A stretch of DNA of 64,000 nt, taken from assembly GCF_000002425.4 (NCBI RefSeq), contig NC_037254.1:15474712-15538711 (forward strand), given 5' to 3'. Below are positions 43,951 through 55,203 of the stretch, piece by piece. The notes beneath the pieces are model-generated. The model saw only the letters and a program-made list of their open reading frames with translations. It searched no databases and was not told where the DNA came from. Each line of letters starts with the position of its first letter. Within the stretch, counting starts at the first letter, position 1. Origin of the DNA: Physcomitrium patens (taxonomy: Eukaryota; Streptophyta; Bryopsida; Funariales; Funariaceae). Position numbers and translations under genes: made by a program.

Positions 43951-45108
43951 ATGATCAGAATCATCAATAACATTTGGAGGAACTAAGTACTCTCTCGATC
44001 CCTTACACTAGTAGGTCATTCTAGTGTGCTCGACAACTTGCCTTGTATCAGCATAAATTGGGATAGGTGTACCAATTTCTTCTTCTGTAGATTCATCTTC
44101 ATAATCCGACGTGAATTTTGAACTGGAAACTTGAGTTTCTCAGTGATATTGAATAAAATATATTTGAAGCACAATTTTATCATTACCTTTTTCGATTGTC
44201 AATGTACCATGGCTCCAATCATTTCGAGCTTTAGATTGATACAATCACGGTCGCTTCAATAAAATTGGGTATAACAATATAGAGCTTCGCAATCAAAAAA
44301 TAATATAATCAATTTTGTAAGTAATCTCCACAATTACTGTATCAATACTTTATAAAATATCCATAGGTTTAACTTGACTGAAGTCAGCCATTCTCAAAAC
44401 TAATATAGTAGGCAATAAGTGATCCAAATCCAACTCCTCTATTGTAGTGGCATTTATAAGATTTACACTAGATCCTTTATCTACTTGTACTTCTGATAAT
44501 AATACTCTATCAATTGAGACATCAATCATTGGTGCATTCGGATCGGGATTCAAACTTACTTCTCGAATTTCTTTATTTCAAGAACTGCGATGAATTAATG
44601 AGGAATTCAAGATAGTTTGGCACTCAGGTGCTACTGCCAATAGTTACTTCATAGAGATTGTGGGCTGTATGGTGTCCAAATCTTTTAGAATATCATATGG
44701 TTCTGTATTCGTAGTAGTTTCCAATGTCTGTTTCTTCTTCCCAGTCCTAGACACCGACGCAAGTAAATTGGTTTTCTCTATATTAAAAATTGGTAAAGCT
44801 ATTAGAATTGAATTTGATAGAGCTTGTAAAATCAATTCTTTCAATAGGTAAGATTGTTCTCCCAATTGGGCTGATATTGTTTCCTTGTAATTCACGCCTC
44901 TTAGAGGATCTTTCAATAGAAAAGACGTTTCTCGAAACTGTATAGAGAACAAAACAGCTCGATACAAAACCGAAGCCTTTGTAATTGGTAGCTCATTGGG
45001 ATACACAACTGATTCAGGTCTTATACTGAATAAGGGGTCCATGTCAAGACCTGAATTGGATGTCCTCGTAATTGGGTTTAATTGGCCCTTTGCTTCAAGA
45101 TCACCCAA
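43951..45108 (-). pseudogene. Protease and Gag-Pol linker of element C
   Basis: Protease (44350-44553) has VQVDKGSSVNLINATTIEEL; the D-S/T-G motif reads DKG here. Upstream (44644-45108) is a 154-codon piece with DPLRGVNYKETISAQLGEQS, a linker also partly present at about 5025-5075. Below 44350 to 43951 reading is broken. Confidence 0.72.
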
Positions 45109-45234
45109 ATGTTGAATTGGTCCTTTCTCATTTTACTGACTTCTTGTATGGATAGCTTGGACTACTTCTACCCAAGGAATTGGTGAATCTTGAGGACCTT
45201 GATTTATCTCCTCTATTGTTCCTTGGCTTTGGAT

Positions 45235-45885
45235 CTATTGATCTCGATTATTGAAGCTGAATAGAGCATTACATTGCTGATAAGTATATCTCGACTGCTT
45301 GCGATTTACACATACTCGTACATAATTGTCACTGACTCTGAGATTGAGACTTTTATTAGCATAATGATTAATCTGTCTACATTGGAAACAACAAAATGGT
45401 CTTCTTGCACCTCCATCCGGCATATTGGGTGTCTCCACCAGTATATACCTACTAGGTTTGTTCCATGTAAGGTTAGAAAATGATCCTGGTTGTCCCATTG
45501 GTATGGAGGGTACTTGGTTCAATGATGTTGATGGAGCATATTATTGATACCTCTACTGCTCTTTTCCATAGTTCTTGGGGTTTGATGTAGATTTTTAATT
45601 AAAATTGGAACATTGAAAGTTATTGAATGCTTGTTTTTATCGATTAGATCGATTTCTATTCCATCCATACGTATTTTTCATTTGAGCTTGATTGACTTTT
45701 CACTGAGTCGATGGGATCATGGTCTGATTACTGAATTGTTGTTGCCTTTGTAAATGCCAACAATTTTGGATAGGGTACTTTCCTCCGTAAAATGTACATT
45801 GAACATCCGTTTGTCTAGGTGATGGACATTTCATATCAAAATGACCTTTTCCTTTATAATTATTATACCATACATTATAACTCAT
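45235..45885 (-). pseudogene. Zinc-knuckle part of element C Gag
   Basis: VETPNMPDGGARRPFCCFQC then HYANKSLN (45235-45522) and a second ORF with GKGHFDMKCPSPRQTDVQC (45700-45885). Cysteines are partly lost. The first piece is shared with 4499-4759. Confidence 0.75.
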
Positions 45886-46068
45886 ATTAGAAGGCTTATA
45901 TCGTTTCTCCTTGTCTTAAGCCAAATTCATGGCCAATTCTTCCATCTTCTTTGTTAGATTTAATAACAAGGCTTCATTTGGGTCTTTAACAATCGCATTT
46001 GTAAACAACTCCGGTTGTTGATAGGTTGACTATATAAAATAAGGTGTCATCATTATTGGCACTATTGA

Positions 46069-46750
46069 TTAGAGTGGTGTAGCATTAATTGGTTGTTGCA
46101 ACATAACATTCTTCACATTGGAGGCAGTCATTTGTGGATAATTATCCATTGATACATTTTTCGGTTGTATTTGTTGGCTTCTTGAACTTGAAATCATCGT
46201 CGCCTCCACTGTTAATAATTGGTCATAATGACATTCTTTCCACACCTTAGCTCGTGCCAACAATGCCTCTATCATAGCTGATCGAGCCTCTTTCACGAAC
46301 ATTTTTAATTTTAGTGGATGCAAACCATTAATTAATATCGACAATATAAATACCTCTCGCATTTGATTATTTGACCATTTGCAAAGTAAATCCATGATCT
46401 GACCATAATATGACTCTATGGATTCTCTCGCAAACATCTTGCTATTCATAAAACTTTCTCGAAGCCGATCTTCAAATCCAATTGGTCTAAAATGGGTTAA
46501 GAAGGCATTCCTCAAGGCCTCCTAATTGAGAAATCTACCCACTGATTGTCGAATATACCATTCAAAAGCTGTATCTTTTAAAGTTGCTAACAACTATCTC
46601 AACCAAATATCTTCAATTCTACCATTATTAGCCACACAGACTATCAAAAATTTAGATATATGGTGATCGAGATCAAAGCCCAGCCAACTATTAAAAGTAA
46701 GTAATGGTGCCTTATTTGTAGTTCGGTCTCCTACTGCTCCCATTTATACT
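46069..46750 (-). pseudogene. Capsid part of element C Gag
   Basis: The best piece (46069-46515) has MRNAFLTHFRPIGFEDRLRE, the SIESYYGQIMDL region and FVKEARSAMIEALLARAKVW. Upstream, across stops, MGAVGDRTTNK and GFDLDHHISKFLIVCVANNG extend it to about 46745. It is a retrotransposon capsid; no host homologue is implied. Confidence 0.8.
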
Positions 46751-47017
46751 GCAATTGATACTTTTGGCACTCCTGTGGCCATTCGTATTATCACTGGTCT
46801 CCTTACTATTTGAATCTGAATTTTTCTTCCTTTGGTTTTAATTGGACCTACAATTCCTTTTTGTCGTTCCTATAGGATATTTCTTATGCGTAATTATTCC
46901 TTTCTTTCTTTCGCTTTTTCATTAATTCTTTGATAATCTTTCTTTTCATGATTATCACTCATAATCTTTGATTCTTCCTATACAATCAATTTCTAACATT
47001 TCATATTGTTATTATTT

Positions 47018-47034
47018 CCCCGGCAATGACACCA
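47018..47034 (-). other. Primer-binding site of element C (tRNA-Asp type)
   Basis: On the minus strand TGGTGTCATTGCCGGGG directly abuts the 5' LTR. The plant tRNA-Asp 3' end is complementary to TGGCGCCGTTGCCGGGG; the three differences are all CpG-type C-to-T/G-to-A changes. Confidence 0.85.
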
Positions 47035-47619
47035 AAATATTCTCGTTGTGTTCAAGCTTCAGTTTACCAAAGAAATTGAACTTATAGAAGTGGATTCAAA
47101 TATAGGGAAAGACTGGTTATATGAATTGGGTCCGTTAGTGTCACAATTGATTGTATTCTGGCTATCTAAACTCAAGTATCAAACTACTAAACACCGGAGC
47201 TTATTACTTCCGTCTTAATTGAACCCATAATCTATTCTACGATTATCAATTCAACAATACTTCTCTCAATCACAATTCTTTATAAGCAAATAATAAAGAA
47301 AAAAAAGAGGTAGTACCAAGCTTACCTCGGCTTACGACTCTCACAGTCTGGCTCTCGGCTTACAACTGCCACATTCTAGCTCTCGGCTTATGACTCTCAC
47401 AATTTGGCTCTTGGCTTACTTTCTTTTACCTATTTATCCTACCAAAAAGATGATCCATTGGCCAGTGGATTCTAAAGGTTATGATCTTTTGAATTCTTAA
47501 CCATTTATTCCACTAACAACCTACTATTACCGACTAAATTGCCTAACCATCAGTCTAATTCTCAAAATTATCAATAATCAACCAGTAACTTACCACAAAG
47601 TTTATTTACCTATTCTACA
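47035..47619 (-). repeat. 5' LTR of element C
   Basis: 585 bases, aligned throughout with 40177-40764. It starts TGTAGAATAGG on the minus strand. Confidence 0.87.
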
Positions 47620-47624
47620 CTTGC

Positions 47625-48704
47625 CAAAATCAAATATTTCATATCCCAAAGTCTTCATGGTATAGCTATCAAATCAATTACTCATTGAAAATGTATTGAA
47701 GGTGGATAAGTAGAGAATAATCCATCTCTGTACTTAACTTTAGATAGTAATTGATACTTTATATATGAGTTCACAAAGTCTTCTACATTCTTGTATAAAT
47801 CCTTCTATCAATACCTTTCCTTGATCTTGGTATATGTAGCCCAAACTCCTCTCTATCTTGTCCAAAGTGAATCATGATATTTTCTTAAAACCTTAAACTT
47901 AGTTTTTAGATCTCTTACTATCCTCAATAGGATTTTATCACCTCTTTTTGGCCTCTTCTATAGAAATCCATCCCTAAGCAAATAACCATAGGATTTTTGT
48001 CTAATTTCTTTGAAGGTTTTATCCATCTACCCTTCTTTTTTCTTCATTGTCCTTAAATAAATTCCAATATCCTTTAATCTACCTTCATACAAACCTTTAT
48101 AGAATTTTTGAACCTTATCACCAAAATCCAATCTACTGAAAGCAAATGAATTTATATAACTCTTCTCTTCTTGATCTTCACTTCTTTTATGTGCCATCAT
48201 TTTTTCTTCAAAGGTATATCTAGCTCTAGACAATATATCTCTCATTAAGTTTTTTTTACCAATAATAGATACTAAAATATGATTCAATGTTCTTATGTAG
48301 GCTATCTATCTTAATATGACAATGTCTAGAGTAGTATAGTTAATTATCATTCCAAGTAATAGCAAACAATCTATTTCCAAAATCATACTTACTCCAATCA
48401 AATAGTTTCTCTTAGCCTTAGAGCAGTGAGTGTCTTCCAAAGCTCTCTTTTAACTTAGGAATAAGTCTTTTGCCGCTTTATATGAATCCTAGCTCCAAAC
48501 CTTATAGCAAATCTTCTCCCTACTATATCATTTTGTCCAATAGTCCATCTAATTGCTATAAGGCTTATATCTATTATTACAACTACTAGTTTTCTACATT
48601 GATAATCTACTTATCTAAGCATAGGTAATAAATTCAATATTTTTTTTAATTTTTCATAGTTTCTTTTTATTCTTCTTTCCATACAAATCTTTTATCCTTC
48701 CTCA
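47625..48704 (-). pseudogene. RNase H and integrase N-terminus of G
   Basis: RNase H pieces RRFAIRFGARIHIKRQKTYS and VKRELWKTLTALRL lie near 48400-48550. A clean 86-codon stretch (48027-48287) has DILSRARYTFEEKMMAHKRS and ending GIYLRTMKKKEG, the linker to integrase. Then HHCC remnants with HDSLW and GVWATY appear; both zinc cysteines read Tyr. MKYLILA at about 47630 is cut by element C and continues at 40171. Confidence 0.72.
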
Positions 48705-48709
48705 ATAAC
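48705..48709. other. Target-site duplication of Copia-2 (left copy)
   Basis: ATAAC here and at 54067-54071. Confidence 0.92.
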
Positions 48710-49093
48710 TGTTGAGGTAAAAGATAAAGATGTTGAGATAAATAGGAAATAGTAAAAGTAGAATAAGTTATCTTATAGAAAATATTCTCTTAGGTAAGTT
48801 GCAAATGGTCAAAGGCAACTAAGAACTAAGTGGCGGCTAGGGTCTCGACACGTGGCTAGGTTTAATGTCTCGACAGACGGCTAGGTTTAGAGTCTCGAGA
48901 GGCGGTTAAATTTAGGATCTCGAGTGGCGGCTAGTTATAGATGAATGTGGATGAAGTCTATACATATTGGATGTGAACTCTGATTATAAGTAACGGGTGT
49001 TGGAAGTAAGAGTCATCTCATTCCACACTTCTCTTATGTGCAACCTTGCTGATTTCTACTTACTTGTGTTATGCTTATAGTATTTCTTCAATA
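48710..49093 (+). repeat. 5' LTR of Copia-2
   Basis: TGTTGAGG to TTCTTCAATA, 384 bases. It contains four units of about 25 bases built on CTCGA-CGGCTAGGTTTA (about 48850-48945). Confidence 0.95.
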
Positions 49094-49105
49094 GGTTATG
49101 GGTCC
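49094..49105 (+). other. Primer-binding site of Copia-2 (half-tRNA type)
   Basis: GGTTATGGGTCC directly after the LTR is complementary to the anticodon arm of initiator tRNA-Met, as in Drosophila copia, which primes with a cut tRNA. One G-T mismatch. Confidence 0.62.
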
Positions 49106-49576
49106 ACTCACTCTCTGTTGTGCTATTCAAGTAAGTTGAAGTCATTTTCTCTTTGTTGTTTTTGTGTGGATTAGATCTTATGGTATTTATTGATGTTAGG
49201 TTTGTTGGTATAAGGAGGCTATTGGTATTAAACTTATACATCTCTAACATTGCTTTGTGGGTTCTTATCTCCTTACTTGGTGAGGTTAAGACTTTGTAGA
49301 AAGACCTTGATAGTGTCTTTTGAGTTGGTGAAGTTTCTTCATTATCTTTGAGTGTTTTGATGAGAAAGTGATTAAGACGAGTGATTGTGAGTTCCATGAG
49401 GGTGCAATTACTTGTAGAAAGCTTCACAAGTTGAGTTGAAAGTGTTTTCAGTGAGATACCACTCTTTTGTTCATAACAAAGCATTCTGAGATTCTACTAG
49501 TGCAAACTTCATTTAGTGACTTTAAGCTTTTAGAGACTCCTTCTCTCAATATTTTTTGATACACTCCTCCTTAGAC

Positions 49577-50377
49577 ATGGCTTCTAGTGAGGGTGAAGGT
49601 TTGAGAGTGATTGAGAAGTTTAGAAGCAACAATTTCTACCATTAGAAGGTCAAAATGGAGCTTTTGTTGGCGTCTTTGGACCTTTGGGACATTGTAGATG
49701 AAAGTGAAGACCCTCCAAGCATAGATGCAAGCCCTAAAGACCACAAGGACTTCAAAAGACGTAAAAAGAAGGCTTTTGGCATGATTGCCACTAATTTGGA
49801 TGAAGCCAACTTTTCTCACATTATCCATTGCAAAGGACCAGCAGAAGCATGGAAGACACTTTGCAACATATATGAGAGTAAGAACTTGTCCAACATCCTC
49901 TTCACAAGAAGGAAATTCTTCACTTGTAAGATGGAAGAAGGTGAAGACCTCATGGCACATGTTAATAAGGTAAAGGCTCTTGCAAATCAACTCGCAATTG
50001 TTGACAAGCCTTTAGAGGATGGTGATATTGTCATGACTCTCCTCATGAATCTTCCCGAGTCCTAAAACTACCTCATTGTGGCATTGGAGTCTTTGAGGTT
50101 GAAAGAGCTTACAATAGACTATGTGACATCAAGACTTGTACATGAAGTAACTAAAAGGAAAGAGAAGGAGCATCAAAGTGAAGATTCAGCTCTCTTCTCA
50201 AGACAAGGCAAAGGTACCTATTCCAACCAACGTGAAAATGTGAGAAGCAATGCAAGAACTTGCTTCATTTGTGGAAAACTGGGTCATTTTGTGTGAAATT
50301 GCTATAAGGCCAAGAAAGAAAATAGAGAAAATCCTAACAATGCATGTGATGAAGTTGGTGGAGATGATTATGCATTC
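49577..50377 (+). pseudogene. Gag of Copia-2, three stops
   Basis: ATG at 49577 opens MASSEGEGLRVIEKFRSNNF. TAG at 49643 (codon 23; TGG expected in WKVKMELLL), TAA at 50063 (codon 163, after LMNLPES) and TGA at 50294 (codon 240) interrupt it. The last sits inside the zinc knuckle CFICGKLGHFV-stop-NC. The remainder is highly conserved with Copia-1. Gag runs into protease in the same frame without a frameshift, as usual for copia. Confidence 0.92.
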
Positions 50378-52156
50378 ATGACAAATGTAGGCACGTCTAT
50401 GGCTACCATGTCCAAATGGATCATTGATTCGGGTGCTACCAAGCACATGACTCCATACAAGTGTTCATTTGACACTTATGAGACTATTCCAACAACAAAA
50501 GTATGGTTAGGAGATAATGGCATGGTGCAAGCCATTGGAATTGGCTCCATTGTGGTGGAGATTGTTGTGAAGAATCAAATGAAGAAGATCAGATTGAAGG
50601 AAGTGTTACATGTGCCAAAGATGAAGAAAAACCTTCTTTCAGTGAATAAACTTGTTTCTTATGGTTGTAAGGTGCAATTTGATATGAATGGATGCTTTGT
50701 GAAGACAAAGGATGGAGATAATCTTTTGAAAGGCTTTAGAGATGGCAATCTTTACTTCATCAATTGTAAGAAGGTGAATGGAATTGAAGTGGCGGCATTT
50801 GCTGAATTTCCACAAGATCAAGATAAATTTGGCATTTGGCATCGATGCCTTGGTCATTTGAATGCCAAAAGTATGAAGGAGCTCCAATCCATGGTTAGTG
50901 GCTTAGATCTTGGTCAATCATGCACAAATCATACTTGTGAAGGTTGTATTCAAGGCAAACAACAAAGAGCCTCATTTCCAAGTGGAGTTGCAATACGTAC
51001 AACCAAATCGTTGGAGATTGTGCATTCTGATGTTTGTGGACCTATGAGGACACCATCAATGGCAAGATCAAGGTACTTTGTTACATTTATTGATGACTTT
51101 TCAAGGAAGGTGTGGATTTTCATCCTTAAATCCAAGAGTGAATGCTTTTCAAAGTTTAAGGAATTTAAGGCACTTGTGGAGAAGCAATGTGAGTGCAAGA
51201 TCAAGGTGTTGCGTATAGACAATGGAGGTGAGTATTTGTCAAAGTACTTTAATGAGTATTTGAAGATTCATGGTATTGCAAGACAAACTTCCACTCCTTA
51301 TACTCCACAACAAAATGGAGTTGCTGAAAGAGCAAATCGAACTATTGTGGAGATGGCAAGGAGTATGATTCATGCTCAAAACCTTGGACATGAATTTTGG
51401 ACGGAAGCTGTGGTGAATGCAGTATATACAAGGAATAGGTGTCCTACAAATGCACTTACATCAATGACTCCACAAGAAGCTTGGAGTGGGAAGAAACCTT
51501 GTGTTTCACACATGAGGACTTTTGGATGCATTGCTTATGCAAAGGTACCAGATTGTATGCGGTCCAAATTTGATACAAAAGGTACAAAATGTGTGTTTCT
51601 TGGATATTGTGAAGGTACCAAGGCATATAGGCTAATGTGTTTGGATACCAAGAAGATTACCAAAAGTCGTGATGTTGAATTTATGGAGCATAAAAGTGCT
51701 TGTGAGCACTTGGAGATGTGTCCAAGTGAGAGTAATGGTGTGTTTGTGGATAGATCTTCAATTTCAGCAACGAAAGAAGAAGAAGAAGATGAAGACAATG
51801 AAGATAGTGGAGATTTGAATCAACATGAAGAACCAAAGAAGATGAAGAAGAAAAAGAAAAAAGTGTATACAATTGGTATGACAAACAATGAAGAAGTTGA
51901 AGATGATAATGATGATCAGGAATACCAACCTTTGAGTGAGAAGAGACAAGGTTCAAAAGTAAAGAAGGTTGGAGAGCATCAAGGTGAATCTTCTTCAAAT
52001 GATAGAAGATATCCTATAAGAGAAAGAAAACAACGTGGTGAATGGTGGAAGGACCACATCTTTCCTCAAGTAAGTGAAGAACATGCAAATGTTGCACTCC
52101 TTGCTGATCCATTGAATATATGTGATGCTATGAAGTCTACAAATGCGTTGAAGTAG
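50378..52156 (+). pseudogene. Protease-integrase of Copia-2
   Basis: 592 open codons. Protease WIIDSGATKHMT; integrase zinc domain WHRCLGHLNAKSM and CEGCIQGKQQ; catalytic residues in VHSDVCGPM, TFIDDFSRKVW and QNGVAERANRT; then GYCEGTKAYRL and an acidic/Lys-rich tail. All catalytic residues are present. The frame stops at a TAG at 52154 where Trp is expected at the junction with reverse transcriptase. Confidence 0.94.
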
Positions 52157-53671
52157 GAGGAGGCTATGGAAGAAGAGTACAAATCTCTCATGAGCAATGG
52201 AACATGGAAATTGATTCAACTTCCACCAAATCGATCTTCAATTGGTTGTAAGTGGATGTTTAGAACCAAGAGGGATGCAATGGGTGATATTGTGAGATAT
52301 AAGGTAAGGCTAGTTACCAAAGGATACTCACAAGTTACTGGTATTGATTTCAATGAGACATTTGCTCCCGTGGCTAAGTTCACCACCATTAGAACCATTA
52401 TGGCAATTGGGGCAGCAATGGACTTGGAGATGCATCAAATGGATGTGAAGACGGCTTTCTTGAATAGAGAGTTGGAAGAAGACATCTACATGGATCAATC
52501 TCAAGGATTTGTAAAAGAAGGCAAGCAACATCTTGTTTGTAAGTTGAAGAAATCCTTGTATGGACTCAAGCAATCTCCAAGGGCATGGTATCAAAGAATT
52601 GACACATTCTTTGTTAATGAGGGATTCCAAAGAAGTGAGGCTGACCATTCTATGTATGTGATACAATCAAAAGAGTTCTTGATGATTGTTATTCTTTATG
52701 TAGATGATTTAAACATCTTAACCAATACTCTAAAGATGATGGATTGGTTGAAGGCAAAGTTAAAAAAGGAATATGAGATGAGTGATTTGAGACAGCTTCA
52801 CTATTGCTTAGGAGTGGAATTTGCAAGAAATTGTGCTTACAAGACCATCACAATGAGCCAAAGGAAGTACATTGAAGGAGTGTTGAAACGATTCAACATG
52901 GAGGATTGCAAGCCTATTGGAACACCTTTGGAGTCCAATTTGAAGTTGATGAAGCTCACGGATGAAGAGTTTACACAAGTTGAAAGCCAAATACAAGGTA
53001 TTCCATACAAGGCAGCAGTTGGGTCACTCATGTATGCAATGGTTGGCACAAGGGTGGATCTTGCTTATGCGGTGAGTGTCGTAAGTCAACACATGTCAAA
53101 AGCAGGACCACTTCATTGGGCAACCATCAAGAGGATCATGAGGTACTTGAAAGGCACTTTGGACTTCAAATTGTGCCTTCGAGGTGAAAGTATTGCTTTG
53201 CATGGTTATTGTGATGTGGATTGGGCAGGAGATGCAAATGATAGGCGGTCAACAATGGGCTATGTATTCTTTGTTGGAGTGGGAGCAATTTCATGGAATT
53301 GCAAGAGGCAACCCACAATTGCAAGGTCCACAATGGAGGCGGAGTACATGGCAGCAAGCCATGGTGCAATGGAAGCAATATGGTCAAGGCAAGTTTTGGA
53401 GGACATTGGACTTGTGCAATTGGAAGCAACTCTATTGAATTGTGACAATCAAGGATGCCTTGCTTTTTCAAAGAATCCAAAGCATCATTCAAGAACCAAG
53501 CACATTGACATTCAACATCACTTTATAAGAGAGAAGATTGAAATGGGAGTGATTGACTTAAAGTATTGTGCAATAGAAGATATGCTTGCTGATTTGTTAA
53601 CAAAGGCATTGATAAAAGATAGACATCATATGTTGACAAAGGCATTAGGTTTGAAGGGCTTTGACAATTAG
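52157..53671 (+). pseudogene. Reverse transcriptase-RNase H of Copia-2
   Basis: 504 codons without a stop. MDVKTAFLNRELEEDIYMDQ, LKQSPRAWYQRID, catalytic YVDDLNILTN, then RNase H GYCDVDWAGDANDRRSTMGY, STMEAEYMAA, CDNQGCLAFSKN and ADLLTKALIKDRH at the end. It is intact over its whole length and separated from integrase only by the shared TAG. If expressed from an internal start it could be complete; this is not shown. Confidence 0.93.
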
Positions 53672-53672
53672 C

Positions 53673-53682
53673 AAAGTAGGAG
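53673..53682 (+). other. Polypurine tract of Copia-2
   Basis: AAAGTAGGAG directly before the 3' LTR. Confidence 0.85.
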
Positions 53683-54066
53683 TGTTGAGGTAAAAGATAA
53701 AGATGTTGAGATAAATAGGTAATAATAAAAGTAGAATAAGTTATCTTGTAGAAAATATTCTCTTAGGTAAGTTGCTAATGGTCAAAGGCAACTAAGGACT
53801 AAGTAGCGGCTAGGATCTCGACACGCGGCTAGGTTTAATGTCTCGATAGACGACTAGGTTTAGAGTATCGAGAGGTGGTTAATTTTAGGGTCTCGAGTGG
53901 TAGTTAATTGTAGATGAATGTGGATGAAGTCTATACATATTGGATGTGAACTCTGATTATAAGTAACGGGTGTTGGAAGTAAGAGTCATCTCATTCCACA
54001 CTTCTCTTATATGCAACCTTGCTGATTTCTACTTACTTGTGTTATGCTTATAGTATTTCTTCAGTA
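53683..54066 (+). repeat. 3' LTR of Copia-2
   Basis: 384 bases, TGTTGAGG to TTCTTCAGTA, then ATAAC. Four CTCGA units as in the 5' LTR. Confidence 0.95.
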
Positions 54067-54071
54067 ATAAC

Positions 54072-55188
54072 TAGTATAGTGGCTCAGAGATATGAGCAAA
54101 GTGAGACATCCAAATGTGATAAAATATTTATACTCTTAAAAATCTTCTTACTTCTGTAATATTTTTACAAGCCATCATCCTAGATATAGCATCAATTTTA
54201 TCAGGGTTTGATTTCCTACCATACTTGCCACACATGTATCCCACCACTAAAATCTCATCAACTCCAAAGCTTGATTTCTCCAAAGATGATGTGAGATTAA
54301 TTAACTCTAATCCCTCTAATATCTAAGTCACATCTTCAATATGCCTCTTGATAAACTTTCTATAATCTTCAACCTCTATAATATCATCATTGTCTTTTTA
54401 TTTATCTCCTTTTATAAGTATATCATCCAAAAATAGAGTAGTTTTCTTAGATATAAATTCTTTCAATATTTGGTTCATAGAATTTTGCATATGATACACT
54501 AAGTTGGTTGCACCTTGAGATAAGGTATACATCTTCATTAAATCCAAAAGAATGTTCATAGTAGTTAATTTCCTACTCTCTTTAGCCAATTGAAATTGGT
54601 CATATCCAAAATATGAATCTCCAATCGAATAGATGGATGACCTACAAATTGCTCAACTACTTCATCTACTACCAGACCTGATCTTATATTCTAAATAGTT
54701 ACTCTATTTGTAGGTTGCATATCTTGAATAAATCTTAATATCCATGACTTCTTAGGTATTATGAACCATCGATTAGAAAAGGGAGCAATTGAAGATTCCA
54801 AAATATCCATCTTCACCTTCTCTTTTAATAATTCTATCAATTTTGGAAATAAAACTCTAGGCACAAATATAGGCTTTAAATCCCACGGAACATGCGACAC
54901 AATAAAGATAACCATAGGTACCACAATATTAGGGTTTACACATCCAATTTTATCAGAAGTTAAGGCAAATCCCTTACTATGCCTAATAAGCATTTCTTGG
55001 AATATATTTTTCTCCATTGATGTCAAAAAATCACCCCTTCCAATCTTCAACTTAGCTAATGATTCTTGAGTAAAGTGATGTCTAATTCCATATCTTTCTC
55101 TTAGACTTGGCTCCTTAATTACTTGCTTAATATACTTCATAGTATCACTTAGTAATTGAAAAGCTATAGGTTTTATCTTTCTTGCCAT
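54072..55188 (-). pseudogene. Reverse transcriptase of G
   Basis: The N-terminal piece (54691-55188) is 165 open codons with KLKIGRGDFLTSMEKNIFQE, the VPHVPWDLKPI-type region (here VSHVPWDLKPI) and NRWFIIPKKSWILRFIQDMQ. The central piece (54398-54589) has TLSQGATNLVYHMQNSMNQI and the catalytic FLDDILIKGD. Then FGVDEILVVGYMCGKYGRKS and TEVRRFL lead to HFAHISEPLY at the Copia-2 junction; reading continues at 48704. Stops are scattered. Confidence 0.8.
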
Positions 55189-55203
55189 AGTTTTATATTT
55201 AAT

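Larger units (their letters stand above)
40177..47619 (-). mobile_element. Ty3/gypsy element C, full length, decayed
   Basis: Two LTRs (588 and 585 bases), a tRNA-Asp primer site, Gag, protease, reverse transcriptase, RNase H, integrase and a 3' ORF lie within CTTGC target duplications. The primer site is the one used by Athila/Tat-type plant elements. Pol motifs also fit the non-chromodomain Ty3 branch. All coding parts except the 3' ORF have stops. A Gag fragment of the same family sits at 4330-5075. Confidence 0.85.
48710..54066 (+). mobile_element. Ty1/copia element Copia-2, full length, four stops
   Basis: 5357 bases with two 384-base LTRs, half-tRNA-Met primer site, one gag-pol frame of 1365 codons and polypurine tract, flanked by ATAAC. 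The frame is intact except for four stop codons (codons 23, 163, 240, 860). Codons 23, 163 and 860 are also stops in Copia-1; codon 240 falls in the Copia-1 gap. LTRs differ at about 21 positions by eye. It is inserted in G pol. Confidence 0.95.

Noticed and set aside
52154..52156. Programmed stop between integrase and reverse transcriptase
   Set aside because: Not adopted as a mechanism: the same elements share other stops in Gag and in the zinc knuckle, and Trp is the expected residue, so inheritance from a defective source is simpler. Left open in the findings.
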